Source: Macrostomum hystrix (lineage: Eukaryota; Platyhelminthes; Macrostomidae). Taken from it: DNA of 64,000 bases. A program made the position numbers and the translations under genes. The notes beneath the pieces are model-generated. The model made no database searches. It saw nothing but the letters and a program-made list of their open reading frames with translations, and was not told the DNA's origin. Below, in pieces: positions 25,049-38,343 of this stretch; position 1 is the first letter of the stretch, and each line of letters begins with the position of its first letter. The stretch covers positions 994,001-1,058,000 of the forward strand of contig CATNEN010000035.1 of assembly GCA_950097015.1 (NCBI GenBank), given 5' to 3'.

Positions 25049-26027
25049 CTAAGCATAGCTATATGTCCCTCCTGTGCTGGCAGTGTGTTCAATGTCGATA
25101 AAAAATTGAGCAATGAAGCGAACCAGTTCGTGTTTCTGCCCCCAGGGGTGATGATGGGGTGGGCGGCACTTTTCCTATTTTTCGCAACTCTCAATTTTTG
25201 CTGCCGAGACTGGAAGGACTCTTCTGCTGCTGCTGCCTGACTTGGATGTAGAAGATAAAAAACATATATTGGCGTATGTGTTGTGGTTTCACCCTCTACC
25301 ATTCAGTTGTCTGAGTAGATTCTAAAGTTTCTAAAGAGAAGAAAAAAACTGATTTGTAAGAAATGTCTCAAAACATTTGCGTGACTTCAACAAAATGATA
25401 AATAGTTTTGGTCCACTTCATAAAAATGAGTTCCGTGTAACTTCTAATTCAATAGATTTCTATTGAGCTGTAACTCCATTGTCAATTTACCAGTTGTGTT
25501 GCAACACAATAGACACTTGACAATCTCCACCACCACAACAGTGGACATCCGCAATGCCCCTCATGGAGAAGCGAATTTAAAATTTTCTTTTCTGCAGTCG
25601 ATAAATTAATTTTTTTCATGGCATTAATGACGTGAGCAGTTGTACTTGAGATTGATACAATCTTTGAGCACAATGCTCAGCTCAAAGAAAAAATGTTTTT
25701 GCTAGTTTAGAATTGTTGTTTCTAAAATATTTATTTTGTACCGAATTACATCATGTCCGTGTGTTTATGTGGGCCTTAATTTAAGCCAAATAAGTGAACT
25801 GCAGTTAAATAATAATGTGTTACAAAAATGCTTGTAGAAATGGTTCTTAAAATCTTGATACACGCTTTAAAAAGACAAGAACACCGGATAATGATAAGTT
25901 GTGAGCCAGAAAACTGCATCCGAACAGTCCGCTGACAGCTGAAAAATGTGGAAAAATGATTTATTGCTTTTCGCCACTATAGTAAAGATAAGATGAAACT
26001 ACAAGGCGAAGTGATTCCATTCAAGCT
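25049..26027. other. Spacer, no gene seen
   Basis: It begins with the diverged copy (25107-25225) of the 22571-22690 segment. The rest is AT-rich without supportable features. Confidence 0.45.
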
Positions 26028-29000
26028 ACTATTCAAGCAAACTTTTACGCTACCATTTCATCTATCATTTCATCTACCATTTCATCTACCATTCAAGCTA
26101 ACATTCAAGCTACAATTCAAGCTACCATTTCATCTACCATTCAAGCTACCATTCAAGCTACAACTCAAGCTACCATTCAAGCTACAATTCAAGCTACCAT
26201 TTCATCTACCATTCAAGCTACCATTCAAGCTACCATTTCAACTACCATTCAAGCTACCATTTTAACTACAATTCAAGCTACCATTTTAACTACAATTCAA
26301 GCTACCATTCAAGCTACCATTTCATCTACCATTCAAGCTACCATTCAAGCTACCATTCAAGCTACCATTCAAGCTACCATTTTAACTACAATTCAAGCTA
26401 CCATTTTAACTACAATTCAAGCTACCATTTTAACTACAATTCAGGCTACCATTTTAACTACAATTCAGGCTACCATTTTAACTACAATTCAAGCTACCAT
26501 TTCATCTACAATTCAAGCTACCATTCAAGCTACCATTCAAGCTACCATTCAAGCTACCATTTTAACTACAATTCAAGCTACCATTTTAACTACAATTCAG
26601 GCTACCATTTTAACTACCATTCAGGCTACCATTTTAACTACAATTCAGGCTACCATTTTAACTACAATTCAAGCTACCATTCAAGCTACCATTTTAACTA
26701 CAATTCAAGCTACCATTTTAACTACAATTCAAGCCACCATTTTAACTACAATTCAAGCTACCATTTTAACTACAATTCAGGCTACCATTTTAACTACAAT
26801 TCAAGCTACCATTCAAGCTACAATTCAAGCTACCATTTCATCTACAATTCAAGCTACCATTTCATCTACAATTCAAGCTACCATTTCATCTACAATTCAA
26901 GCTACCATTTCATCTACCATTTCATCTACCATTCAAGCTACCATTTCAACTACCATTCAAGCTACCATTTTAACTACAATTCAAGCTACCATTTCAACTA
27001 CCATTCAAGCTACCATTTTAACTACAATTCAAGCTACCATTTTAACTACAATTCAAGCTACCATTTTAACTACAATTCAAGCTACCATTAAAGCTACCAT
27101 TTTAACTACAATTCAAGCTACCATTTCATCTACAATTCAAGCTACCATTTCATCTACCATTCAAGCTACCATTCAAGCTACCATTCAAGCTACCATTCAA
27201 GCTACCATTTTAACTAACATTCAAGCTACCATTTAATCTACAATTCAAGCTACCATTTCATCTACAATTCAAGCTACCATTTCATCTACCATTCAAGCTA
27301 CCATTCAAGCTACCATTTTAACTAACATTCAAGCTACCATTTTAACTACAATTCAAGCTACCATTTCATCTACAATTCAAGCTACCATTTCATCTACCAT
27401 TCAAGCTACCATTCAAGCTACAATTCAAGCTACAATTCAAGCTACCATTCAAGCTACCATTTCATTTACAATTCAAGCTACCATTCAAGCTACCATTTTA
27501 ACTACAATTCAAGCTACCATTCAAGCTACCATTTCATCTACCATTCAAGCTACCATTTAAGCTACCATTTCATCTACCATTTCATCTATCATTTCATCTA
27601 CCATTCAGGCTACCATTTCATCTACCATTTCAACTGCCATTTCATCTACCATTTCAACTACCATTCAAGCTACCATTTTAACTACAATTCAAGCTACCAT
27701 TTCAACTACCATTCAAGCTACCATTTTAGCTACAATTCAAGCTACCATTTTAACTACAATTCAAGCTACCATTTTAACTACAATTCAAGCTACCATTCAA
27801 GCTACCATTTTAACTACAATTCAAGCTACCATTTAATCTACAATTCAAGCTACCATTTCATCTACAATTCAAGCTACCATTTCATCTACCATTCAAGCTA
27901 CCATTCAAGCTACCATTTTAACTAACATTCAAGCTACCATTTTAACTACAATTCAAGCTACCATTTCATCTACAATTCAAGCTACCATTTCATCTACCAT
28001 TCAAGCTACCATTCAAGCTACAATTCAAGCTACCATTCAAGCCACAATTCAAGCTACCATTCAAGCTACAATTCAAGCTACCATTTCATTTACAATTCAA
28101 GCTACCATTCAAGCTACCATTTTAACTACAATTCAAGCTACCATTCAAGCTACCATTTCATCTACCATTCAAGCTACCATTTAAGCTACCATTTCATCTA
28201 CCATTTCATCTACCATTTCATCTACCATTCAAGCTACCATTTCATCTACCATTTCAACTGCCATTTCATCTACCATTTCAACTACCATTCAAGCTACCAT
28301 TTAAAATAAAATTCAAGCTACCATTCAAGCTACAATTCAAGCCACCATTCAAGCTACAATTCAAGCTACCATTCAAGCTACCATTTCATCTACAATTCAA
28401 GCTACCATTCAAGCTACCATTTTAACTACAATTCAAGCTACCATTCAAGCTACCATTTCATCTACCATTCAAGCTACCATTCAAGCTACCATTTCATCTA
28501 CCATTTCATCTATCATTTCATCTACCATTCAAGCTACCATTTAAAATAAAATTCAAGCTACTATTCAAGCCAATTTTTAAGCTACCATTTCATCTATCAT
28601 TTCATCTACCATTCAGGCTACCATTTCATCTACCATTTCATCTACCATTCAAGCTACCATTTCATCTACCATTCAAGCTACCATTTAAGCTACCATTTCA
28701 TCTCCCATTCAAGCTACCATTTAAGCTACCATTTAAGCTACCATTCAAGCTACCATTTAAGCTACCATTCAAGCTACCATTCAAGCTACCATTTCAACTA
28801 CCATTCAAGCTACCATTCAAGCTACCATTCAAGCTACCATTTCAACCACCATTCAAGCTACCATTTCAACTACCATTCAAGCAACCATTTAAGCTACCAT
28901 TTAAAATAAAATTTAAGCTATCATTTAAGCTTCCATTCAACCTACCGTTCAAGCTACCATTTAAGCTACAATTTAAGCTACCATTCAAGCTACCATTCAA

Positions 29001-29033
29001 GCACCATTTAAGCTACCATTTCAACTACCATTC
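26028..29033. repeat. 12-bp satellite (ACCATTCAAGCT and variants)
   Basis: About 250 monomers of three main types: ACCATTCAAGCT, ACCATTTCATCT and ACCATTTTAACT (with ACAATTCAAGCT). They are mixed in mosaic blocks. For example, a run near 27240-27450 recurs near 27840-28050, 600 bp later. Confidence 0.96.
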
Positions 29034-30385
29034 GCAATCGGCCATTCGCTTCCTTACAATTTTAAGCGAACAATGTCCTACGCCTGTAGTCGGCGCAGCT
29101 ATAAAGGGGAAGCGTATTAAACTCGGCCGCCACAAAAGACGTGGGATGACTAGGCCAGGAATTTCAGTCGTGGAAGAATTCCCACCAAGTTTTCAAGGGG
29201 TCAGAGATGCCAGGCAATTGATAATAATTCTTGTGCACATTCGCAGCTTCCCATAAACTGTCGTCAAAGTTGATTGCGTCACAACTGAGAGTCCGCCTTT
29301 AATCTACACCGCGAATGGCAAATCGAAGCTAAGGCAAGCACATGTCTTACACAGCTTTCAGTTAAACGTTTTTCTATACATATCGGTATAATTCCACTTT
29401 TTCATCGCCTGAAAGGTATATGAACTCGAATCCGCAGTACAGGCTTATTGATTTTGGGTTTCTTGTGTAATTTTCGTCACGAGGACCAAACCTCAAATCG
29501 ATGCATCTGTGCATGATTCATAAAGCAAGCAAAGTGTTTTCGATACATATCGGCAATAGGGAATCACAGCTACAGATCAGATTTATTCCCCCGGGACAGA
29601 GACGCCTCCAAACCACATGGGCTTTGAAAACCTGTAGCCATGCAGATCCAGAACCCAGCGTCAGTGAGAATTCCGTACCAGATCATCTTCGCAATCTCAA
29701 CCGAATCCCAGTAACCCGGCTGGATTGGATCGCTCAGTCAAATTTGCCGACACTGATCAGGAGTCCAGCCAAGCATCCAATTAAAGAAAAAGTGCCGCCA
29801 TGCAAGAACAGGTTTCGTTTCGCAAGAAAATGAAAAAATGCATTCGTTTTTGACGATGAAACCGAATGTTACTACTGATGTCTTCGATTGTAAGTAGTTT
29901 ATTTCACAAAATTCGCGCCAATTCTCGTAATTCGTTGTCAATAGAGTAAGTTTTTCATATAAAGGTCAAGGACAACTTAATAACTCTTAATGGTTCTTGA
30001 CACCAGACACCCCCGACGAGAATCGTTGAATATCTCGACGATGTTTTGCGATTCTGGAAGTTGTCTTATCGGAGCGGAAAATTTGAACCCGTGTTCAAGA
30101 TTTTCATGGCGATCGGTTGAATATTCTGGGAGATACAGAAAAAACGTGGGTATAAAAAATACTCCCATGGCCTTATAATAATAGTAATTTCAGGAGGGCT
30201 GCGGGCAGTGGCACATCATTTGGTGACACTAGACCCGCAGCCAGCGAGCAGGCAATTCATTTGCCCATTTCGCTGACTCCTGAGCACACACGCACACAGA
30301 TACTGTACTCAGGTATACGCTAACACAGGTGTGTACATCTGCCCTGACCTTCTCATCGTCAGGCAGTGTAAAATTCACTGCGCCT
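29034..30385. other. Spacer, no supportable gene
   Basis: Mixed composition. Two copies of CGATACATATCGG-like sequence lie near 29375 and 29538, and an inverted one near 1860. No coding region is supported. Confidence 0.4.
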
Positions 30386-30543
30386 ATGAGGTTGGCCCTC
30401 AATGGCGTAAATTGCACGACAAGCCCCCAAGCCTTCTCTCCGCGGCTGCGCCCAAATAAATGTGGCCTCGCCGTGGAATCGAACTTAGGGACCTTGGTGC
30501 GAGAGGCAAACGCGTTAACCGCTCTGCCACCGACTCCCCTCCC
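30386..30543 (-). repeat. tRNA-derived SINE, copy 1
   Basis: The minus strand starts with an A-box-like GTGGCAGAGCGGTTAACGCG, then the block CTCTCGCACCAAGGTCCC and a B-box-like AGTTCGATTCC. The tRNA-unrelated part (GAGAAGGCTTG...TGTCGTGCA) is shared with the copy at 52811-52963. Confidence 0.8.
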
Positions 30544-30609
30544 ATGGCTTTTCTACTGTTAAATGAGACAATAATACTTGAAAGTATGAGTTTGAGTACA
30601 GTTTTGGTA

Positions 30610-33600
30610 TTACTCTTCATCGCTCGACGGACCGGCGAAGATAGGGTTGTTCACTTCCAAGCCGCTGGTCTGTGGGAAGCAGTTGGGGTAGGAGTTAATT
30701 CGGGCAGATAAATAGTCACAGCTGCGAAAGTCATCAGGTGTTTAATTGAATCTAAGCTTCTTAATTAAGAGTATATTCCTGAAAACATACCGAGCCTAGG
30801 CCGGGACAGCCATAGACATTCTGGTCTTCCTGGTCTGAGTCGTCCTCTTCTTGAATTGGCGACTTCGATGAGCCTGCAGACCTTTGGGGATAATTTTATA
30901 GGGTTTGGACGATTGGACGGGATAATTTTAGGTGGGAATAATGGGATTAATGATGCATAGAACTTCAACGAACTATGTATGGTTCCTAGGATTAGTGATT
31001 TTATGATAGGATTAGTAATTTCATGATAGGATTAGCGATTTCATGATAGGATTAGTAATTTCATGATAGGATTAGCGATTTCATGATAGGATTAGTAATT
31101 TCATGATAAGATTTTGCGATTTCATGAAAGGACTAGCGATTTCATGATAGGATTAGCGATTTCATCATACTCGTTGGATTAGCGATTTCATGATAGGATT
31201 AGCGATTTCATCATACTCGTAGGATTGGCGATTTCATGATAGGATTAGCGATTACATGATAGGATTAGCGATTTCATGATAGGATTAGCGATTTCATGAT
31301 AGGATTAGCGATTTCATGATAGGATTAGCGATTTCATGATAGGATTAGAGATTTCATGATAGGATTAGCGATTTCATGATAGGATTAGCGATTTCATCAT
31401 ACTCGTAGGATTAGAGATTTCATGATAGGATTAGCGATTTCATCATACTCGTAGGATTAGCGATTTCATGATAGGATTAGCGTTTTCATGATAGGATTAG
31501 CGATTACATGATAGGATTAGCGATTACATGATAGGATTAGCGATTTCATGATAGGATTAGCGATTTCATGATAGGATTAGCGATTTCATGATAGGATTAG
31601 AGATTAAATGATAGGATTAGCGATTTCATGATAGGATTAGCGATTTCATGATAGGATTAGCGATTTCATGATAGGATTAGCGTTTTCATGATAGGATTAG
31701 CGATTACATGATAGGATTAGCGATTACATGATAGGATTAGCGATTTCATGATAGGATTAGCGATTTCATGATAGGATTAGAGATTAAATGATAGGCTTAG
31801 CGATTTAAATTAAAGGATTAGCGATTACATGATAGGATTAGCGGTTTCATGATAGGATTAGCGATTATATGATAGGATTAGTGATATCATGATAGGATTA
31901 GCGATTTCAATGAAAGGATTAGTAGGCTAAACTAGGATCAATACTAACACCAAGGGAAGAACAATGAACTATAACACAATTAACATTGATTAACAAGTTA
32001 AGGATTAATGATATAAGGTTAGTCAAAACTCTAGGATAGTATTATCTATATTATTATAAATTATGATAAATTGGGTTCAGGATTAGGGTCACCATGAAAT
32101 GCTGAAATGCAAGTCTTAGCAAAAGATACAGCTAAATTTATTATGAAGAATTCACTTGTGCCTAAAACTCGCAGCAATATTCTGCTTCTGCCGCTGATAG
32201 TAGGCCTTCTGCGCATGCACAGCCAATTTTGTGTCGCCTGCCACGGCGGCACCGCCTCCGCCGCCGCCGCTACGGCCGCTATCGCTGCTGCCTCGGCTGC
32301 TGAAGACAAACGGCTGCCTGCCTGTCGGGTCATTGCGATCTGCCGCTCGAAGCGCGGCTGAGTATCTGGGGAGCAAGTGAAACAAGGCTTAGCAACAATC
32401 AGCAATCATTTTAATCCAATAATTCAAGTGAAACAAGGCTTAGCAACAATCAGCAATCATTTTAATCCAATAATTCAAGGGAAACAAGGCTTAGCAACAA
32501 TCAGCAATCATTTTAATCCAATAATTCAAGTGAAACAAGGCATAGCAACAATCAGCAATCATTTTAATCCAATAATTCAAGGGAAACAAGGCTTAGCAAA
32601 AATCAGCAATCATTGTCAGAAATTTCTGACACTTTCTAGAGTCCTGAGATAGTAATAAGAATTAAATAGTTTCTAGCGGGAATCGAACCCACGACCTTCT
32701 TTTCACTAGCCACCGTCACAGGCGTTAGGCTAAACTACCCCACGGATATATGTGATACGAAATCTTACTTAAGCTAAAGACTAGTCTTGCATTCTTTTTC
32801 AAGTACGAAATTAAATTATGCAATAGAAATTTTCTTACTTGTAGCAGAAAACGGACCCAGCAACGATTAAGGCGACCGCAATCAAGGTGAGAATCCCGAT
32901 GGCGACTGGAAGATCATTTAAGAAAAGTTGTCAAACATCCTAAGACCTGTCTAACATGTCAGTGACTTGTCAAACATGTCAGTGACTTGTCTAATATGTC
33001 AGTGACCTGTCTAACATGTCAGTGACCTGTCTAACAAGCTAGTGACCTGTCTAACATGTCAGTGACTTGTCAAACATGTCAGTGACTTGTCTAACATGTC
33101 AGTGACCTGTCTAACATGTCAGTGACCTGTCTAACATGTCAGTGACCTGTCTAACAAGCTAGTGACCTGTCTAACATGTCAGCGACCTGTCTATGTCTAA
33201 CAAGCTAGTGACCTGTCTAACAAGCTAGTGACATGGTCTAACATGCCAGTGACCTGTCTAACAAGCTAGTGACCTGGTCTAACATGTCAGTGACCTGTCT
33301 AACAAGCTAGTGACCTGTCTAACATGTCAGTGACCTGTCTAACAAGCTAGTGACCTGGTCTAACATGTCAGTGACTTGTCTAACAAGCTAGTGACCTGTC
33401 TAACAAGCTAGTGACCTGTCTAACAAGCTAGTGACCTGTCTAACAAGCTAGTGACCTGGTCTAACATGTCAGTGACCTGGTCTAACATGTCAGTGACCTG
33501 GTCTAACATGTCAGTGACCTGGTCTAACATGTCAGTGACCTGGTCTAACATGATCGGAGCACAAGATTGTTAAAAGCGCATGCACAGATATCCCCAACAC

Positions 33601-36160
33601 GAACAGCTGAATTCCTACCATAGACAGAAATCTCGCCGCCTGACACCTTTTGCTGACTCATCGTTGAGTGCCTCACGGGCAGCACATAGTCGGAGCTGGT
33701 CAGGAACTCCACGCCCCTGCTCTGCGGCTGAGCTGGAGCGGCTGGTGGGAATAAGATGGCAGATTCACTGCTTTAGAATCTCTCAAATCTCCTCGATCTA
33801 TCTCATCCCCTTTGTGGAAATCCCAGATCTTTCAGAATATCCCATTGTTCAGAACCTCGAACTGTTCAGAATCTGGCATCTCTGATGACATCCTACCAGC
33901 AGGAGGTCGCAAATCCTTCTGTTCAGCGGCAGCGGTGAAGTTTCCAGAATCCATAGCAACGTCCGTGGATTCAGAGGTCAGACGGTCAACGAGTGCCTCT
34001 TCAGTGGACGGTGTGGGACCCAGAGCTATGGAGAACACGCCTGCGATGACGGGTTGTTTGAGCAGTCTGCTTTTAAGCGGACTATTTTCGTATTCTTGAG
34101 TTTCTCATGTCACTCTGTAGTGTCTAGTGTCACAATGTAGTGTCTAGTGTCACTCTGTAGTGTCTCATGTCACTCTGTAGTGTCTAGTGTCACAATGTAG
34201 TGTCTAGTGTCACTCTGTAGTGTCTCATGTCACTCTGTAGTGTCTCATGTCACTCTGCAGTGTCTCATGTCACTCTGTAGTGTCTCATGTCACTCTGTAG
34301 TGTCAAATTTCACTCTGTAGTGTCTCATGTCACTCTGTATAGTGTCTCATGTCACTCTGTATAGTGTCTCATGTCACTCTGTAGTGTCTAATTTCACTCT
34401 GTAGTGTCTCATGTCACTCTGTAGTGTCTAATGTCACTCTGTAGTGTCTCATGTCACTCTGTAGTGTCTCAGTCACTCTGTAGTGTCTCATGTCACTCTG
34501 TAGTGTCTAATTTCACTCTGTAGTGTCTCATGTCACTCTGTATAGTGTCTCATGTCACTCTGTAGTGTCTAATTTCACTCTGTAGTGTCTCATGTCACTC
34601 TGTATAGTGTCTCATGTCACTCTGTAGTGTCTCATGTCACTCTGTAGTGTCTCATGTCACTCTGTAGTGTCTCATGTCACTCTGTAGTGTCTCATGTCAC
34701 TCTGTATAGTGTCTCATGTCACTCTGTAGTGTCTCATGTCACTCTGTAGTGTCTCATGTCACTCTGTATAGTGTCTCATGTCACTCTGTAGTGTCTAATT
34801 TCACTCTGTAGTGTCTCATGTCACTCTGTAGTGTCTAATGTCACTCTGTAGTGTCTCATGTCACTCTGTAGTGTCTCAGTCACTCTGTAGTGTCTCATGT
34901 CACTCTGTAGTGTCTAATTTCACTCTGTAGTGTCTCATGTCACTCTGTATAGTGTCTCATGTCACTCTGTAGTGTCTAATTTCACTCTGTAGTGTCTCAT
35001 GTCACTCTGTAGTGTCTCATGTCACTCTGTAGTGTCTCATGTCACTCTGTATAGTGTCTCATGTCACTCTGTAGTGTCTAATTTCACTCTGTAGTGTCTA
35101 GTGTCACAATGTGTCTCATGTCCCTCTGTAGCGTCTCATGTCACTCTGTAGTGTCTAATTTCACTCTGTAGTGTCTCATGTCACTCTGTAGTGTCTCATG
35201 TCACTCTGTAGTGTCTCATGTCACTCTGTAGTGTCTCGAGACACTCTGTGGTGTCTCATGTCACTCTGTAGTGTCTCATGTCACTCTGTAGTGTCTAATG
35301 TCACTCTGTAGTGTCTAGTGTCACAATGTGTCTCATGTCACTCTGTTGTGTCTAATGTCACTCTGTAGTGTCTCATGTCACTCTGTAGTGTCTCATGTCA
35401 CTCTGTAGTGTCTCATGTCACTCTGTATAGTGTCTCATGTCACTCTGTAGTGTCTCATGTCACTCTGTATAGTGTCTCATGTCACTCTGTAGTGTCTCAT
35501 GTCACTCTGTAGTGTCTCATGTCACTCTGTAGTGTCTAATGTCGCTCTGTAGTGTCTCATATCACTCTGTAGTGTCTCATGTCACTCTGTAGTGTCTCAT
35601 GTCACTCTGTAGTGTCTCATGTCACTCTGTAGTGTCTAATGTCACTCTGTAGTGTCTCAGTCACTCTGTAGTGTCTCATGTCACTCTGTAGTGTCTCATG
35701 TCACTCTGTAGTGTCTCATGTCACTCTGTAGTGTCTCATGTCACTCTGTAGTGTCTAGTGTCACAATGTGTCTCATGTCACTCTGTAGTGTCTCATGTCA
35801 CTCTGTAGTGTCTCATGTCACTCTGTAGTGTCTCATGTCACTCTGTAGTGTCTCATGTCACTCTGTAGTGTCTTATGTCACTCTGTAGTGTCTAGTGTCA
35901 CAATGTGTCTCATGTCCCTCTGTAGTGTCTCATGTCGCTCTGTAGTGTCTCATGTCACTCTGCAGTGTCTCATGAAATTCTGAATAGTCATGTGAATCAA
36001 AAATGGTCTCAAAAGTTGTCTTGCTAGCATGCAGTCTCTGATACGAGACCATCGGTCACTATTTTACTCTTAATATGCAAAATTTCAACAGAAACTCACA
36101 CTGAGTGACAGATGTCAGACAGCAGGTGAAGACAACTATGTCATAGCGTGCAGGACGCAT
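30610..36160 (-). CDS. Six-exon small type I membrane protein, unknown family
   Basis: Pieced together from splice sites and phase. Exon 1 is 36100-36160 (ATG at 36160; hydrophobic start MRPARYDIVVFTCCLTSVTQ, a likely signal peptide; donor GTGAGT). Exon 2 is 33897-34040 (Ser/Thr/Glu-rich ectodomain with one NFT sequon; donor GTAGGA). Exon 3 is 32839-32905 (membrane helix AIGILTLIAVALIVAGSVFC; donor GTAAGA). Exon 4 runs from 32365 to 32169 or 32156. Exon 5 ends at 30791 and starts at 30873 or 30881 (acidic, EEDDSDQEDQNVYG). Exon 6 is 30610-30669 (VNNPIFAGPSSDEE, stop). All phases agree, giving 203 or 210 aa. The tail has an NPxF-like sequence and acidic Ser sites, suggesting endocytic sorting. 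Exon 4 could also simply end at a stop at 32152 (161 aa). Four of the five introns carry minisatellites. I do not recognise the family. Confidence 0.62.
30985..31920. repeat. 20-bp minisatellite in intron 4 of the membrane protein
   Basis: About 46 units of GATTAGCGATTTCATGATAG, with some longer CATACTCGTAG variants. On the sense (minus) strand each unit contains CTAAT, which fits the branch-point consensus CTRAY. Confidence 0.95.
32374..32612. repeat. 51-bp tandem repeat in intron 3 of the membrane protein
   Basis: About 4.7 copies, each with AAACAAGGCTTAGCAACAAT and TTTTAATCCAATAATTCAAG. Copies are nearly identical. Confidence 0.95.
32668..32745 (-). repeat. tRNA-like sequence (SINE head or tRNA pseudogene)
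   Basis: The minus strand has an A-box-like TAGTTTAGCCTAACG and a perfect B box GGTTCGATTCC. The T arm pairs GTGGG with CCCGC. I cannot make a convincing anticodon arm, so I do not call a functional tRNA. It lies in intron 3 of the membrane protein gene. Confidence 0.55.
32937..33550. repeat. 20-bp minisatellite in intron 2 of the membrane protein
   Basis: About 30 units in two forms, CATGTCAGTGACCTGTCTAA and CAAGCTAGTGACCTGTCTAA. On the sense strand the main form contains CACTGAC (fits CTRAY) and GACAGG. Confidence 0.95.
34105..35975. repeat. 20-bp minisatellite in intron 1 of the membrane protein
   Basis: About 93 units of TCACTCTGTAGTGTCTCATG, with CTAATT, CTAGTG, TATAGTG and shortened variants in recurring mosaics. 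It fills almost all of the 2.06-kb intron 34041-36099. Confidence 0.96.
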
Positions 36161-36784
36161 TGCCAGGATTTGACTGAGAACTAAAAAACCAACCAGTTGT
36201 GAAGCAAGCAGAGCAGCACTGGATAACGGCGGCAAATGTGCTCAAATGTATAATGTGCTCAAATGCTAATCTGAATTCTCCTAGAATTTTGGGGGAGTTT
36301 ATAGAGAGGATTAGGAGGAGCAGGCCGTTATTCCCAGATCGACTGTGTGCTCGGTTCGACCCTACGAACAGGCGATCCCTACATGGGGATTATTATTATT
36401 TCTATCTGATCCCGAGGCTGGCCAGTCTGAAGCTTCCGGCGATTAACTGGATGAAGCCCGAACCCGGGAATATCTGTCATGGAATAGGCGACTGCAAACT
36501 GATGGAAGCACAAAAAATATTTTTCATCGATTTCTCTTCCATGGTTGCAAAGCTCGCAGTTTGATTAGCAACCTTTCGTTAGTGTGCTTAGCTATGCTTT
36601 GCGAAATAATATAGGATTAGCATAACAGTAACTAACTACTGATAGTAGGTGGTGCTCGAGCCGGTTTTACTGCGATACCGGCTCATTCTTCGACGGTCAA
36701 CGTCGGCTTAGGATCTAAGTTCTGGACTTCACAACTGCGATTCCAGATATAGCTTATTCTTCGATGCCATTGCAGATTACTCTG
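36161..36784. other. Upstream region of the membrane protein gene
   Basis: At 36174-36176 the minus strand has an acceptor (TTTTTTAGTTCTCAG) 13 bases before the ATG, a candidate trans-splice site. A plus-strand open frame (36199-36564) has no recognisable domain and no ATG. A B-box-like GGTTCGACCC occurs near 36353. Confidence 0.45.
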
Positions 36785-37994
36785 CTCGATCTTGATGCGA
36801 TTCCAGCTATGGATTATTATTATATTCTGATGCGATTCCAGCTATGGATTATTATTAGATTCTGATGCGATTCCAGCTATGGATTATTATTAGATTCTGA
36901 TACGATTCCAGCTATAGATTATTATTATATTCTGATGCGATTCCAGCTATGGATTATTATTAGATTCTGATGCGATTCCAGCTATGGATTATTATTAGAT
37001 TCTGATACGATTCCAGCTATGGATTATTATTAGATTCTGATACGATTCCAGCTATGGATTATTATTAGATTCTGATGCGATTCCAGCTATGGATTATTAT
37101 TAAATTCTGATGCGATTCCAGCTATGGATTATTATTAGATTCTGATGCGATTCAAGCTATGGATTATTATTAGATTCTGATACGATTCCAGCTATGGATT
37201 ATTATTAGATTCTGATGCGATTCCAGCTATGGATTATTATTAGATTCTGATACGATTCCAGCGATGGATTATTATTAGATTCTGATACGATTCCAGCTAT
37301 GGATTATTATTAGATTCTGATGCGATTCCAGCTATGGATTATTATTAGATTCTGATGTGATTCCAGCTATGGATTATTATTAGATTCTGATGCGATTCAA
37401 GCTATGGATTATTATTAGATTCTGATACGATTCCAGCTATGGATTATTATTAGATTCTGATGCGATTCCAGCTATGGATTATTATTAGATTCTGATGCGA
37501 TTCCAGCTATAGATTATTATTAGATTCTGATGCGATTCCAGCTATGGATTATTATCTGATTCTGATGAGATTCCAGCTATGGATTATTATTAGATTCTGA
37601 TGCAATTCCAGCTATGGATTATTATTAGATTCTGATGCAATTCCAGCTATGGATTATTATTAGATTCTGATGCGATTCCAGCTATAGATTATTATTAGAT
37701 TCTGATGCGATTCCAGCTATGGATTATTATCTGATTCTGATGAGATTCCAGCTATGGATTATTATTAGATTCTGATGCAATTCCAGCTATGGATTATTAT
37801 CTGATTCTGATGAGATTCCAGCTATAGATTATTATTAGATTCTGATGCGATTCCAGCTATGGATTATTATCTGATTCTGATGAGATTCCAGCTATGGATT
37901 ATTATTAGATTCTGATGCAATTCCAGCTATGGATTATTATTAGATTCTGATGCAATTCCAGCTATGGATTATTATTAGATTCTGATACGATTCC
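36785..37994. repeat. 35-bp minisatellite, about 34 copies
   Basis: Units contain GATTCCAGCTATGGATTATT and ATTAGATTCTGATGC, with single-base variants (GATAC, GATGAG, TTATCTGATT). Confidence 0.96.
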
Positions 37995-38343
37995 GCAGGC
38001 AATATCAAACAGCGAATTTCACTGATGAGTTTAATAAGACTTGAACCGACAAAAAGAGTAATAAAAAAAAGTGATAAAACAGTTATCTTTTTTTATACGA
38101 GTACCATCCATTCTTTTCAATAAAAGCATATCAACTCTAAAAAAATACGCTGGATAATAAAGTTAAAGAAGTATGGGATTCTTTCTGAAAATATGCAGCA
38201 CATCGAATGAAAGCAGGGAGCGGCTAACACAGAGCGATAGCTTATTTTCATCGATTTTTAAGTCATACTTGTGAACTCGATACCGACATAAATGAGCATA
38301 CACAACCTGATAAGTCGCAAACCTGTGTGGACTGCCAAATTTC
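37995..38343. other. AT-rich spacer between two arrays
   Basis: No convincing exon on either strand. If the small plus-strand gene downstream has further 5' exons, they could be here, but I could not place one. Confidence 0.4.

Noticed and set aside
32668-32745. Functional tRNA gene
   Set aside because: A and B boxes are good but no proper anticodon arm can be drawn, so it is listed as tRNA-like only.
36199-36564. 121-codon plus-strand frame upstream of the membrane protein
   Set aside because: It lacks an ATG start, shows no domain, and overlaps a tRNA-like patch; more likely a repeat remnant.
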